64,000 nt of DNA from Streptomyces filipinensis (GTDB lineage: Bacteria; Actinomycetota; Actinomycetes; Streptomycetales; Streptomycetaceae): positions 558,001 through 622,000 of the forward strand of contig NZ_BMTD01000002.1 in NCBI RefSeq assembly GCF_014649495.1, written 5' to 3'. Below, one piece after another: positions 43,033 through 53,300 of this stretch (position 1 is the first letter of the stretch; each line of letters begins with the position of its first letter). The translations under genes and the position numbers were made by a program. The notes beneath the pieces were generated by a model. That model did not search any database, had not been told where the DNA came from, and saw only the letters and a list, made by a program, of their open reading frames with translations.

Positions 43033-43935
43033 TCAGACCGCCCAGCGGTGCAGGGTGAAGCCGTGTTCGGCCTTCCTCACCTCCACCGCACCGGCACCGC
43101 CGAAGTGCGCCGGGACGACCAACTCCCGTTCGGCCGCCGCGCGTTCCAGCACCCGCAGCCGGGTCGCGGCCGCCTGCCGCGGATCGAGGCAGAAGCAGCT
43201 GCTGCACTCGGGGTGCAGGATCTGCACCGGGCTGTGCAGCAGATCCCCGACGAACACGGCCCGCTCACCCCGGGACTCGACGCGCAGGACGGACGAGCCG
43301 GGGGTGTGACCGGGCGCCGCCTCCAGGACGAGGTGTTCGTCGATCCGGTACTCGTCCTCCCACAGCACGGCCTGCCCGGCCCGGTGTACGGGCGCCACGC
43401 TGTCCTCGTAGACGAGCCGGTCGATCGGGCGCGCCCCGCCCGCGTAACCGCCCGCCGGGCCGAAGTGGCGGTCGTCGGCGGCCGGCAGGAGGTAGCGGGC
43501 GTGCGGGAAGGTCGGCACCCATTCCCCGCCCGCGTCCACGGTGTTCCAGCCGACGTGGTCGCCGTGCAGGTGCGTGTTGACCACGACATCGACCTCCCGC
43601 GGGTCCACGCCGGCCCGGGCCAGCCGGTCCGGGAAGTCCCCCTGCCGCCGGTGGAAGAGCGGGTTGCCGGGCCGTTCCCGGCCGTTGCCGACGCCGGTGT
43701 CGACCACCACCGTGCGGCCGCCGCCGCGCACCACCCAGGTCTGCAGCGCCACCACCGCCCGGTCACCGCCGGCCTCCCGGTGGTCGGGGACCAGCTGCTC
43801 CTCGTGACTGCTCCACACCTCCGGAGGGCAGTCCGGGACGAGGGTGCCGCCGGGCACGTGCGGCCCCCGCCACTCGATGATGCGGAGCACCTCGACGTCA
43901 CCGATCACAAAACTCTGCACTTGGTCATCAGCCAT
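43033..43935 (-). CDS. Metallo-beta-lactamase-fold hydrolase
   Basis: A 300-residue protein with the MBL metal-binding signature THLHGDHVGW (HxHxDH), a downstream His in EAAPGHTPGSSV, an Asp in VFVGDLLHSP, and a final His in VPAHFGGAG. This is the zinc-dependent lactonase/glyoxalase-type hydrolase group. ATG 43935 lies 7 nt past TAGGGT; a GTG at 43944 is less likely. It is divergent from the AraC-type regulator, 72 bases away, which may control it. The substrate is unknown. Confidence 0.87.
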   Translation of the reverse strand: MADDQVQSFVIGDVEVLRIIEWRGPHVPGGTLVPDCPPEVWSSHEEQLVPDHREAGGDRAVVALQTWVVRGGGRTVVVDTGVGNGRERPGNPLFHRRQGDFPDRLARAGVDPREVDVVVNTHLHGDHVGWNTVDAGGEWVPTFPHARYLLPAADDRHFGPAGGYAGGARPIDRLVYEDSVAPVHRAGQAVLWEDEYRIDEHLVLEAAPGHTPGSSVLRVESRGERAVFVGDLLHSPVQILHPECSSCFCLDPRQAAATRLRVLERAAAERELVVPAHFGGAGAVEVRKAEHGFTLHRWAV

Positions 43936-44006
43936 GGTGATCACCCTAGGAGCAGGACGTGAGCATCCCCATGCTCATTCGGCTCGTTCCAATACGCTGT
44001 CGTCTC

Positions 44007-44933
44007 ATGGATGTGCTGAGCGACGCGATCTCCGCGGTCCGGGTGGGCGAGCCCTCGTCGAACCGGCTGCGGGTGAGAGGCTCCTGGTGCGTGCGGCTGT
44101 CCCCGTACGAGGGGGCGGGCTTCCATGTCGTGCTGAGCGGCGCGTGCCGGCTGCTGCCGGAGGGGGGCGGCGACCCGGTGCGCCTGGGCCCGGGGGACGT
44201 GGTGCTGCTGCCGCACGGGGCGGGCCATGTGCTGGCCGACACGGCGGCCGGGGCGGCCGAGGTGCGGCGGGCGGTGCCGTTCGAGGACGTACGGGACACG
44301 GACGCGGGGCCGGCCGGGCCCGGGCCCGAGGTGGAGCTGTTGTGCGGCAAGTACCGCCTCGACCGCAGCCGTACGCACCCGCTGTTCGCGGAGCTGCCCC
44401 AGGTGGTGCACCTGCCCCACCTGGGCGGCGAACATCCCGAACTGCGCACCGCCGTCGGCCTCCTGGCCGGCGAGCTGGACGCACGACGGCCGGGCGGCTG
44501 CCTGGCCCTGCCGAGCCTGCTGGACCTCCTGCTGGTCTACATGGTCCGCGCCTGGATGGACCGGGCGGAGACGGGCGCCTGGCCGGCGGTGCTGGGCGAC
44601 CCGGTCACGACGGCCGCGCTGCGCGCCCTGCACTCGGATCCGGCGGCTCCCTGGACGGCCGGCCGCCTCGCCGCCGAGGCCGGTGTCTCCCGCGCCACTC
44701 TCGCCCGCCGCTTCACCTCCCTCGTCGGACGGCCGCCGATGGCCTACCTCACCTGGTGGCGGCTGACGCTGGCGGCGACCCGGCTGCGCACCTCCGACGC
44801 GCCGCTCGCGACGGTGGCGCGGGAGACCGGGTACGGCAGCCCGTACGCCCTCTCGCACGCCTTCAGCCGGGAGTTCGGGATCACCCCGGGCCGGTACCGG
44901 AACCTGAACGCCTCGCGCGTCAGGGCTTCGTGA
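44007..44933 (+). CDS. AraC-family transcriptional regulator with cupin sensor domain
   Basis: A 308-residue regulator. The N-terminal ~170 residues form a cupin_6-type sensing domain (GDVVLLPHGAGHVLAD). The C-terminal AraC domain has two helix-turn-helices: WTAGRLAAEAGVSRATLARR and PLATVARETGYGSPYALSHA. I chose ATG 44007 with TACGCT 8 nt upstream and no ribosome binding site (leaderless). It is divergent from the MBL-fold gene and probably regulates it. Its stop overlaps the convergent kinase gene by 14 bases. Confidence 0.87.
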   Translation: MDVLSDAISAVRVGEPSSNRLRVRGSWCVRLSPYEGAGFHVVLSGACRLLPEGGGDPVRLGPGDVVLLPHGAGHVLADTAAGAAEVRRAVPFEDVRDTDAGPAGPGPEVELLCGKYRLDRSRTHPLFAELPQVVHLPHLGGEHPELRTAVGLLAGELDARRPGGCLALPSLLDLLLVYMVRAWMDRAETGAWPAVLGDPVTTAALRALHSDPAAPWTAGRLAAEAGVSRATLARRFTSLVGRPPMAYLTWWRLTLAATRLRTSDAPLATVARETGYGSPYALSHAFSREFGITPGRYRNLNASRVRAS

Positions 44934-46545
44934 CGTCCAGGTTGGCGATCGCCGCCCTGGCCACCTCCCGGCCGCGTGCCGTGAAGTCGCTCCGGTCCGG
45001 ATAGCCGACGGTGAGCGTGTACATGTCTCCGCCGCCGGTGCGGTAGTAGAAGATCTGCACCTCGCGCGGGCGCGGGTTCTCGCTGTCGTCGGTGCGGTAG
45101 CCGACGGTGTTCTTCGCGGCCTGCCGGCCGTGGTACGTGGCGGTGTCGTCCGGGTGGGTCCGCGCGCCCTTGGGCATGTCCAGGGTGTACTCGCCGTCGG
45201 TGCGGAACTTCTCGTCGTCGGCGTACATCTGGGACCGCGCGCTGTTCTTGATCTCGTGCAGGGCGTCGTCCGCCTTCCGGGCCAGGTGCAGCTCGACCCA
45301 GACACTGCCGCTGGAGTCCTCGTACGTCACCCAGTTCTTGTCGGTGGCGTCCTTGTCGGGTCTGACGGCCCGGTAACCGGAGGGCACGGCGACCGTGGCG
45401 CCCAGCTTCGCCTCCGGCTTCCTCGCCCAGCCGTCGGGCAGCGGGCCGGCGAAGGGGTCGGCGAGGACGAGGTACACCGCCACCGCCGCCGCGACCAGCG
45501 CCGCGCCCGCGCCCAGCCACACCGCGCGGGGAGGGCGCAGGGAGCGGCCGGGCGCGGGCGGCAGCAGGCTGGGCTGCGTCGGAGCCGGGGGCGCCGGCGG
45601 CCGTGCCGCCTCCTCCAGCAGCGCCCGGACCCGGTCGGCCGGCGGCCGCTGCGCGGGGTCCTTGCGCAGCAGTCCGTCGATGACCTCGGCCAGCGGGCCG
45701 GAGGCGGACGCGGGCGCGGCCGGGGTGGAGTTGAGGACCGACTGCAGCGTGGCCGGGGTGTTGCTGCGGCGGAACGGCGAGACGCCCTCGGTGGCCGCGT
45801 AGAGCAGCACCCCCAGCGACCACAGGTCGCTCGCCGGGCCGGGCCGCTGGCCCAGCACCCGCTCCGGGGCGACGTACTCGGGCGAGCCGACGAAGCCGCC
45901 GGTGTCCGTGAGCCGCGTGTCGCCCTCGATCCGGGCTATCCCGAAGTCGGTGAGGACCACCCGGTCGTGCCGGCCGAGCAGGACGTTGTCGGGCTTGACG
46001 TCGCGGTGCAGGACGCCCGCCGCGTGCGCCGCCTCCAGGGCGCCGAGCACCTGGAGGCCGATCCTGGCCGCCTCGCGCGCGCCCAGCGTGCCCTCCTGCA
46101 GGACGTCGCCGAGGGTGCGGCCGTGCACCAGCTCCATCACGATCCAGGGCCGGCCGTCGACGACCGCGACGTCGTGGACGTTCACCACCGCCGGGTGGTC
46201 CAGCCGGGCCGCCGCACGGGCCTCACGGCGCATGCGCTCGAAGGCGTTGGCGCGTTCCCGTTCGGGAAGGTGGTCCGGGACGTGGGGCTCCTTGACGGCG
46301 ACCTCCCGGTCCACTGTCTCGTCCTTGGCCCGCCACACCGTGCCCATCCCGCCATGGCCCAGCTTGCCGAGCAGCCGGTACCGGCCGGCGACCAGCCGTC
46401 CGGCACCCGCCTCCTGCTGCGGGGACGGGGCCGGGACGGCGTCCGGCTGTGGATGCGACGGTACCCGCGGCTGCTGCCGTGGCGGTCGCAGGACAAAACT
46501 CGTCGTGTCGTCGGTGCCATGACCGACTCCCCCGTCACTGCTCAT
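44920..46545 (-). CDS. Membrane serine/threonine protein kinase (1 of 5 in the cluster)
   Basis: A 541-residue kinase. Motifs: glycine loop LGHGGMGTVWRA, Lys in VAVKEP, HRDVKPDNVLL, DFG in TDFGIARIEGD, and APE in YVAPERVLG; all catalytic residues are intact. A Pro-rich juxtamembrane stretch leads to a single membrane helix at ~340-362. The ~180-residue outer domain is shared in pattern with the next kinases (VTYEDSSGSVWVELHLA). I chose ATG 46545 (MSSDGGVGHG); the frame beyond is arginine-rich noise. It is leftward like its four neighbours. Confidence 0.88.
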   Translation of the reverse strand: MSSDGGVGHGTDDTTSFVLRPPRQQPRVPSHPQPDAVPAPSPQQEAGAGRLVAGRYRLLGKLGHGGMGTVWRAKDETVDREVAVKEPHVPDHLPERERANAFERMRREARAAARLDHPAVVNVHDVAVVDGRPWIVMELVHGRTLGDVLQEGTLGAREAARIGLQVLGALEAAHAAGVLHRDVKPDNVLLGRHDRVVLTDFGIARIEGDTRLTDTGGFVGSPEYVAPERVLGQRPGPASDLWSLGVLLYAATEGVSPFRRSNTPATLQSVLNSTPAAPASASGPLAEVIDGLLRKDPAQRPPADRVRALLEEAARPPAPPAPTQPSLLPPAPGRSLRPPRAVWLGAGAALVAAAVAVYLVLADPFAGPLPDGWARKPEAKLGATVAVPSGYRAVRPDKDATDKNWVTYEDSSGSVWVELHLARKADDALHEIKNSARSQMYADDEKFRTDGEYTLDMPKGARTHPDDTATYHGRQAAKNTVGYRTDDSENPRPREVQIFYYRTGGGDMYTLTVGYPDRSDFTARGREVARAAIANLDVTKP

Positions 46546-46596
46546 GGACCATCCATAGCGCGCCACCGGTGCCGACAGCCACCGGGAACGCGAACC

Positions 46597-46614
46597 GGTC
46601 ACACACCCGTGACC
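46597..46614. terminator. Small hairpin between two kinase genes
   Basis: GGTCAC (46597-46602) pairs with GTGACC (46609-46614) over a 6-nt loop, just past the stop of the upstream kinase (46625). Weak; it could merely reduce read-through. Confidence 0.3.
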
Positions 46615-46624
46615 GAGCGGCCGG

Positions 46625-48370
46625 TCAGGAGCCCGCCCGGAAGGTGTCGACCGCCACGTCGAAGTACTCCCGCGCCTCCCGCACCTTGCCAACCGGCGCC
46701 GACACCCACACGTCGTACATCCGCCCGGCCTCCTGCCAGCACAGGTCGTAGGTGTGGCGCGGGCCCTCCGCCGCGCTGAAGCCGTCCCAGGTGAACTCCC
46801 ACAGCGCGGCCGGATGTCCGGCGTGCGTGGCGGAGGTGACCCGGCCGTCGCGGTAGCCGGGGTTGGTGGCGGACCCGCCCGCGGCCGACCGCTCCAGCGC
46901 GCCCCGCGGGCCGCCCGGCTGGGGACCGGTCACCTTCACGCCGAGGCGGTAGGTCTGGCCGGGCGAGAGGTAGAAGACGCGCTCGCCCTGCGGACTGCGG
47001 ATGAAGTCCTGCGGCACGGCGAGGGAGAAGCCGGCCGGATCCCGGGCGGTGCGGTAGCCGGAGGGCGCGGTGCGCGAGCCGGTCGAGGCGGGACCGGTGA
47101 CCGTCGGGCGTGTCGCGGTGGGCGCCGGCACGGCGGTGCCGGGTGCCGGGGGCGAGGCCGGCGGCGACGCCGGACGCGTCCCGCTCCCGGTCGCCGGGGA
47201 CGTCGCCGTGCCGCCGGGGCTGCCGCCGCCCCCGTCCCGGTGCAGCAGCAGCGCCGCCGCTGACACACCGGCCCCGGCGAGCGCGGCGATCAGCAGGGCC
47301 GCGAGCAGCAGCCCGCGCGGGGACGTCCGGGCCGGGGGCTCGGCCGTCGGTCCGGACGCGGTGGGCGGCTGTGGTGTCTGGTGCGGAAGGGCCGGCTCGG
47401 TGGGGGTGTACGGCGTGGCGGCGTGCGGCGTACGACTCGCCGCCGTCCGGGGCCTCGGCGTCCGGCCCGTCCGGTGGGCGTGCCCCGCGGCCGGGTTGCC
47501 GGGCGGGCCCGGTGCCTGCGGTGTCCGGCCCGTCTCCAGGAACGTCCGCAGCATCTGCTCGGCCGGTGCCGCGCCGAGCCGCCGGTCGGGGTCGCGCTCC
47601 AGCAGCCCCCGGACGACCGGCAGCAGGGGCTCCGCCTCGGCGGGGGGCCGGATGTCGGCGGCGACCACGGCGTGCAGGATGCCGCCGAGCGAGTCGCGCC
47701 GGAAGGGCGACTCGCCGCTGAGCACCGTGCACAGCAGCGCGCCCACCGACCACAGGTCGGACTCCGGCCCGGTGCGCAGCCCCGACATCCGCTCCGGTGC
47801 GGTGTATTCGGGCGAGCCGACGAAGGAGCCGGTCTCGGTGAGCGTGGTGGCGCCCGCGACCTGCGCGATACCGAAGTCGGTCAGCACCACCCGGCCGGTT
47901 CCGGACTCGATCAGGACGTTCGCGGGCTTGATGTCCCGGTGCAGCACCCCCGCCTCATGCGCGGTGCGCACCGCGCTGAGCAGGGCGACGCCGATCCGCG
48001 CGGCCTCGGCGGCGTCGACCGGTCCCTGTCGCGCGATCCGGTCGGCGAGCGAGCCTCCGTCGACCAACTCCATGACCAGGTAAGGACGTTCGTCCTGCTC
48101 CACCACGTCGTGCACGACGATGATGTGCGGGTGGCGCAACTGGGCGACCGCCCGTGCCTCACGGAACGTACGGTCCCGGCGGCGCCGCGCGTCGTCCTCG
48201 GCGAGGGAGTCGTCCGGGAGGAGTTCCTTGACCGCGACACGCCGTCCCAGCACCTGGTCGAGGGCCCGCCACACGACTCCCATGCCGCCACGCCCGATGC
48301 GTGCCTCCAGACGGTAACGGCCCGCGATCACCCGGAAGTCGGCGCCCTCGGTCCCCATGGGCCCCATCAT
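46625..48370 (-). CDS. Membrane serine/threonine protein kinase (2 of 5)
   Basis: A 581-residue kinase. Glycine loop IGRGGMGVVWRA, VAVKEL, HRDIKPANVLI, DFG in TDFGIAQVAGA, and YTAPERMSG; catalytically complete. The ~80-residue juxtamembrane stretch is Pro/Thr-rich. One membrane helix (GLLLAALLIAALAGAGVSAA) precedes a Ser/Thr/Pro-rich spacer and an outer domain ending near WEFTWDGFS and YDVWVSAPVGK. ATG 48370 is used; ATG 48358 (MGTEGADFRVIAGRYRL) is equally possible. It belongs to the kinase series with shared outer-domain pattern. Confidence 0.88.
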   Translation of the reverse strand: MMGPMGTEGADFRVIAGRYRLEARIGRGGMGVVWRALDQVLGRRVAVKELLPDDSLAEDDARRRRDRTFREARAVAQLRHPHIIVVHDVVEQDERPYLVMELVDGGSLADRIARQGPVDAAEAARIGVALLSAVRTAHEAGVLHRDIKPANVLIESGTGRVVLTDFGIAQVAGATTLTETGSFVGSPEYTAPERMSGLRTGPESDLWSVGALLCTVLSGESPFRRDSLGGILHAVVAADIRPPAEAEPLLPVVRGLLERDPDRRLGAAPAEQMLRTFLETGRTPQAPGPPGNPAAGHAHRTGRTPRPRTAASRTPHAATPYTPTEPALPHQTPQPPTASGPTAEPPARTSPRGLLLAALLIAALAGAGVSAAALLLHRDGGGGSPGGTATSPATGSGTRPASPPASPPAPGTAVPAPTATRPTVTGPASTGSRTAPSGYRTARDPAGFSLAVPQDFIRSPQGERVFYLSPGQTYRLGVKVTGPQPGGPRGALERSAAGGSATNPGYRDGRVTSATHAGHPAALWEFTWDGFSAAEGPRHTYDLCWQEAGRMYDVWVSAPVGKVREAREYFDVAVDTFRAGS

Positions 48371-48454
48371 GCCGCACCGGACCCATGCGCTCCGGGGCGC
48401 CGATCGGCCAAGCCGGGCCGATCGACCAGCGTTTTTCGGCCGTATCAGCCGTCG

Positions 48455-50206
48455 TCAGCCGTCCTTCGGCTGCTGCCAGCCCTGCAGAACCGCCTTGAAC
48501 TGCTTGCTGGTCGTCGCCCAGTCCGCCGCGGGCGACGAGAGGTAGATCGCGTACTCGTTGCCCTTCCAGGAGATGTACGTCTCCTCGACGGCGCGCCGCG
48601 GTCCCGGGAACGGCGTGTCCTTCGGCAGCGCGGTCCAGGTGTACTCCCAGACCGAGCCGCCGAGGTCGCGGTAGATGTTCTTCTGCAGCCGGACGCGGTG
48701 GTAGCCGACCAGCCGCCGGCTGACCTGCTCCTCCAGGTTGACCTGGTGCGAGTAGGCGTCCTTGAAGTCCGGTGCGGTGTCGAGGGCGATACGGACGAAG
48801 TGCTTGCCGCCGTCGGGCGTGTAGTCGACCTGCCGGAGGGAGGGGACGCTGGGTGTGCCCCCCACGACCTTCCGCGACCAGCCCTTGGGCAGGTAGATGC
48901 TGAAGCCCCACTTGTCGTCGTAGCGCTTCCACGAGGCGGGAACCGTTCCGGCGGGGCGCGGCGCGGCGCTGCCGCTCGCGGAGGCCGGCGCGGTGGCCGG
49001 GCCCGCACCCCCGCTCGTGCCCGTGTCCTGCTCCATGCCGCCCCACTCCTGGAAGGCCACGGCCGCGCCGCCGCCGAGCACCGCCGCCGCGGCGGTGACG
49101 AGCGCGAGGGTGCGCAGCCTGCGCCGGGGACGGGGCCGGGCCGTCGCCGGGCCGCCCGCCGCGCTCGGGGGCGTGGGCGCCACGGCCGTCGGCCCGGTCG
49201 CGGAACGACCCGGGCCCGCCGGCGCTCCGGGGCCGTAGCCCGGGGTGGTCGCGCCGGGGTCGTAGCCGGGGGAGCCGTAGCCCGCGGTGGTCCCCGTGGA
49301 GCCGTGGCCCGAGGCGGACGAACGGCTCGTCCCGGGGGTGTGCACGCCCGAGCCCTGGTTCGGGATGAACGGCTGGGCCGGGTGGCGGCCCTCGGCCGCC
49401 TCGGCGAGCATCTGTTCCGCCTGCTCCGCACCCGGCCGCCGGTCCGGTTCCTTGCGCAGCAGGGAGGCTATGACGGGGCCGAGCGCACCGGCGTGGCGCG
49501 TCTCGTCGGCGTCCTCCTCGACGACCGCCTGCATGGTGCCCAGCGGTGAGGTGCGGCGGAACGGCGAACGGCCCTCGACCGCCGTGTACAGCGTGGCGCC
49601 GAGCGCCCACAGGTCCGAGGCCGGGCCCGGGTCGTGGCCGCGCACCCGTTCCGGCGCGAGGTAGTCGACCGAGCCGACGACCTCTCCGGTGCGCGTGATG
49701 GTGGAGTCGCCCTCGATCTGGGCGATGCCGAAGTCGGTGAGCAGCACCCGGCCGTCGCGGCCGAGGAGGACGTTGCCGGGCTTGACGTCCCGGTGCAGTA
49801 CGCCGGCGGAGTGCGCGGCGCGCAGCGCCCGCAGCACCCACAGGCCGATGCGCGCGGCCTCCCGCGGCTCGACGCGCCCCCGTTCCTTCACCGCGTCGGC
49901 CAGCGAATTGCCCTCGACCAGCTCCATGACGATCCACGGGCGGCCGTCGTGTTCGAGGACGTCGTGCACGGTGACGACCGCGGAGTGGTTGATGCGCGCG
50001 GCGGCGCGGGCCTCCGCCCGGGTCCGGGCGAGCAGGACGGCCCGGTCGCTGTCGGAGACGTAGAGTGCGGCGGTCAACTCCTTGACGGCGACCGTCCGGT
50101 TCAGCACCTCGTCGTGGGCGCGCCACACCCGGCCCATGCCGCCGCTGCCGATCGAATCGGCGAGCCGGTAGCGGCCCGCTATGAGCAGGCCCTGCATCTG
50201 ATTCAC
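48455..50206 (-). CDS. Membrane serine/threonine protein kinase (3 of 5)
   Basis: A 583-residue kinase. Glycine loop IGSGGMGRVWRAHD, VAVKEL, HRDVKPGNVLL, DFG in TDFGIAQIEGD, and YLAPERVRG; all residues present. A Gly/Ser/Pro-rich linker leads to the membrane helix LALVTAAAAVLGGGAAVAF and a ~160-residue outer domain that includes WEYTWTALPKD. I chose GTG 50206 (VNQMQGLLIAGRYRL); ATG 50197 is nearby, and further upstream the frame reads through a promoter region. Closest relative in the window by kinase motifs is the kinase at 53542. Confidence 0.88.
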   Translation of the reverse strand: MNQMQGLLIAGRYRLADSIGSGGMGRVWRAHDEVLNRTVAVKELTAALYVSDSDRAVLLARTRAEARAAARINHSAVVTVHDVLEHDGRPWIVMELVEGNSLADAVKERGRVEPREAARIGLWVLRALRAAHSAGVLHRDVKPGNVLLGRDGRVLLTDFGIAQIEGDSTITRTGEVVGSVDYLAPERVRGHDPGPASDLWALGATLYTAVEGRSPFRRTSPLGTMQAVVEEDADETRHAGALGPVIASLLRKEPDRRPGAEQAEQMLAEAAEGRHPAQPFIPNQGSGVHTPGTSRSSASGHGSTGTTAGYGSPGYDPGATTPGYGPGAPAGPGRSATGPTAVAPTPPSAAGGPATARPRPRRRLRTLALVTAAAAVLGGGAAVAFQEWGGMEQDTGTSGGAGPATAPASASGSAAPRPAGTVPASWKRYDDKWGFSIYLPKGWSRKVVGGTPSVPSLRQVDYTPDGGKHFVRIALDTAPDFKDAYSHQVNLEEQVSRRLVGYHRVRLQKNIYRDLGGSVWEYTWTALPKDTPFPGPRRAVEETYISWKGNEYAIYLSSPAADWATTSKQFKAVLQGWQQPKDG

Positions 50207-50324
50207 GTTGCCCCGCAATGCTCTTGACAGGGTCAGGTTAAGGACCGGTCCACCAACAGGGAACCAGCGGGGTCCCAAGGTGACACCACTGTGACGGTTG
50301 TCGCCGCCCCTGTGTACAGGGCGC

Positions 50325-53300
50325 TCAACGCGTGTAGCGGTACGTCGCCGTGGCCTGCTCGTAGAGCTGCGTCACCTCGTCCCGGTCGGCCTCCGGGCCG
50401 CGGACCTGGACGATGTGGTAGCGGCCGTTCAGCAGGATCGCCATGTTGCGTACGAACAGGTCGTGGCCCTGCCCGTCGGTCCAGGTGAACTGGCCCTCGG
50501 CCATGGTCCGTCCACCCACCTCGATGGTGCGCAGGCCGGTGGCCGTGGCCCAGCTGGAGTCGCGGTACGGCTGGAGTTCGCGTTCCTTGTCCCGTTGGTA
50601 GCGCATCGGGTCGCTGCCGTACGTCGCGGCGCTGTCCCGTCCGGGGACGACGATCAGCTCGAAGTTCCCGTGTGCGTAGAGCACCTGGCCGCTGCCGTTC
50701 TTCGGCGTGCGGTCCCAGCCCTTGGCGACGGCCACCTGGAAGCCGTCCGGGTCCTTGCGCAGGGTGAAGCCGTCGGCGACGGACGGGTCGCCGCCGGTCT
50801 GGGTCTCGGTGGCGGGCGCGCTGCTCTCCGGCGCGCTCTGCCCCGGGGAGGGCTGCTGCCGGGTGTGTGAGGGCGCGGGACTCGCCTCCCCCGCGGTGCC
50901 GGTGCGGTCGCCGCCCGCGGCCCCGTTCTCCCCCTGTCTGGGCATGAACAGCATCGCGTAGGCGATCGCGCCGGCCAGCAGGAGCAGGATCAGCAGAAGC
51001 AGGGTCCGGCCGAGGCGGCGCGGGGAACGGCCCTCCTCCCGGGCCCGCTTGTGCCGGCCGTGCGCGGGGGCCGCGGGGAGTCCGGCGCGGCGACGGCGCA
51101 CCAGTTCCCCGCGGCGCCGGACGATCGGCAGCCGACTGGGGTCGGCGGGCGGCACGGGTACGACATGGGTGCCGGCGTCGGGCTCGGGCGCGGAGCGCAC
51201 CAGCGAGCGCAGCCAGCCGTTCAGCTCCTCGACGTCCAGGCGCTCGGTGGGGTCCTGGCGCAGCAGTGACTCCACGACCGGCCGCAGCGGACCGCACTCC
51301 TCGGCGAAGGCGGGCGGCTCGGCGCACACCAGCTGCACCAGCTCGGCCGTCGACTCCTCCGGGTACGGGGCGTGCCCCTGTACGGCGCGGAACAGCAGCG
51401 CCCCGAGCGCCCACAGGTCGGTCGCGGGCCCGATCGGCGCCGCCAGCTGCCAGTTCTCGTGCACGGGGACGGCTTGCTCCGGCGCCCACCGCTCGGTCAC
51501 CGGCCCGACGACGGTCATCCGCACCTGCCGCGCCCGCTCGGCCGCCAACGCGGTGCCGGGCCCACGCCGGGCACCTGTCACGGCCGCCCCGGCGCCGTCC
51601 CAATCGGGGCGGCCCTGGACGTGGGCGGGACCGGGACCAGGACCTGTGACCGGGGAGAGCGGGTCACCGGCCTGCCGCCCGCGTCCGGTGCCGGTCCCCT
51701 GCCCGGACGCCTGCCCGGGCACGGACGTGTGACCCGGTACGGACGCCTGCCCTGGTACGGACGCCTGCCCGGGCACGCACGTGTGACCCGGTACGGACGC
51801 CTGCCCGGGAACGGACGGGTACGCGGAGCGTCGGCCCGGCGGGGGCGGCACGGGCCGCCGCACACCGCCGCCCGGCTCCGGGCTCCCGGAGCCCGGGAAG
51901 GCACCGCTCGGATCCCGGAAACCGCCACCGTCCCGCGGCCCCGCACAGGCACCGTTCAGCCCGGAAGAGCCACCCGCCGCGCCGGGACGCGCAGAGGCGC
52001 CGTTCAGCTCCGAAGAGCCACCGTCCCCACCGGGGCGCTGCCAACCCCCGCCCATGTCCGGGAAGTCGCCCGGGGCACCCGGGCCCGGGGAGGCACCGTT
52101 CAGCTCCGCGGGGTCTCCAGCCCCACCATGGCGCTGCCGGCCCTCATCCAGCTCCGGGAAGCCACCGCGGACACCCGGCCCCAGGGAAGCACCGTTCGGC
52201 TCCGAGGGGTGGACCCCGTAGGGGTCGGCGACGCGGCCGGGCGGGGTCGGCCCGGCGGGGTGGGGCGGTGCCGTGCCGTCGGTCTCTTCGGTACCGGCGC
52301 CGTCCTCGGCGGGGGGCCGGGCCCCTGGCAGGGCGGCGCGGCCGCCCTGACGGGCCTCCTGGACCCGGGCGGCGGCACGGGCACCCGCGCGGTACGCGGC
52401 GATGGCCCCGGCGCGGGCGGCACGGATGTCCGCGCCGCTCTCCAGGGGCGGTTGCCCCGCCGGGCGGGGCACAGCGGTGCCTCCGGAGGCCCCGTTCGCC
52501 CCCGGCAGCGCTCCGGCCGCCCGCGCCTGGATCGCGGCCCGGCGCGCGGCCTCGGGATCGACGTCGGCGGCGGGAACCGGTCCCGCTCCGGCCACCGCGC
52601 CACTCGGCCGGCCGCCCGAACCGGAAGAAGCGCCCCGCCCCCCGGCGAACGGAGTCGGCGCCGGTCGCGCGGCGCTGCCGGCGCCGGGCTCGGCCGGCGC
52701 TGTCCCGGCTCCGCCCACGGCGTGCGCGGCACCCGGGGCGCCCTCTCCCGTGCCGTCCTCGGGCGGCACCGGGTCGTACCCGCACAACGCCTCCTCCGCG
52801 GCGCCGACGGCGAGGCCGGTCAGCATCACCCGGCCGTCGTCGCACACCAGCACCGTGCGCGCGGTGACGTTGCGGTGCACCCAGCCATGGGCGTGCAGCA
52901 CCCGCAGCGCCATGAGCACGTCGGAGGCGACCTCGGCCGCCCGGTACGGCGACAGCGGCTGCTCGGCGAGCAGCGCGGACAGCGGGCGCGCGGCCACCAA
53001 CTCGCTGACGATCCACAGCGAGCCGCCCTCGGCGAAGACGTCGAAGACCTGGTCGAGGCGCGGATGGTCGGGGATGCGGGCCGCCGCCTGCACGGCCTCC
53101 ACGGCGCGCCGCACGGCCGGATCGGCGGGCCGCCGGGTGGCGCTCCGGGCGTCCGGCGCCCGCCGGGTGCCGCGCTCGCGCGCGGTGAACCCCTCGGGCA
53201 GGCCCTCCGCGTCGAGCACCTCCGCCTCGACGACCTCCGGCAACGGCACCTGCCGGACGAGCACGTCCTGGCCGCTGTAGGTGTCGAAGGCGCGGGTCTC

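Noticed and set aside
45346-45354. TTGTCGGTG on the plus strand
   Set aside because: Antisense inside a kinase gene with no -10 box at N8 (GTCGGG); explained by codons.
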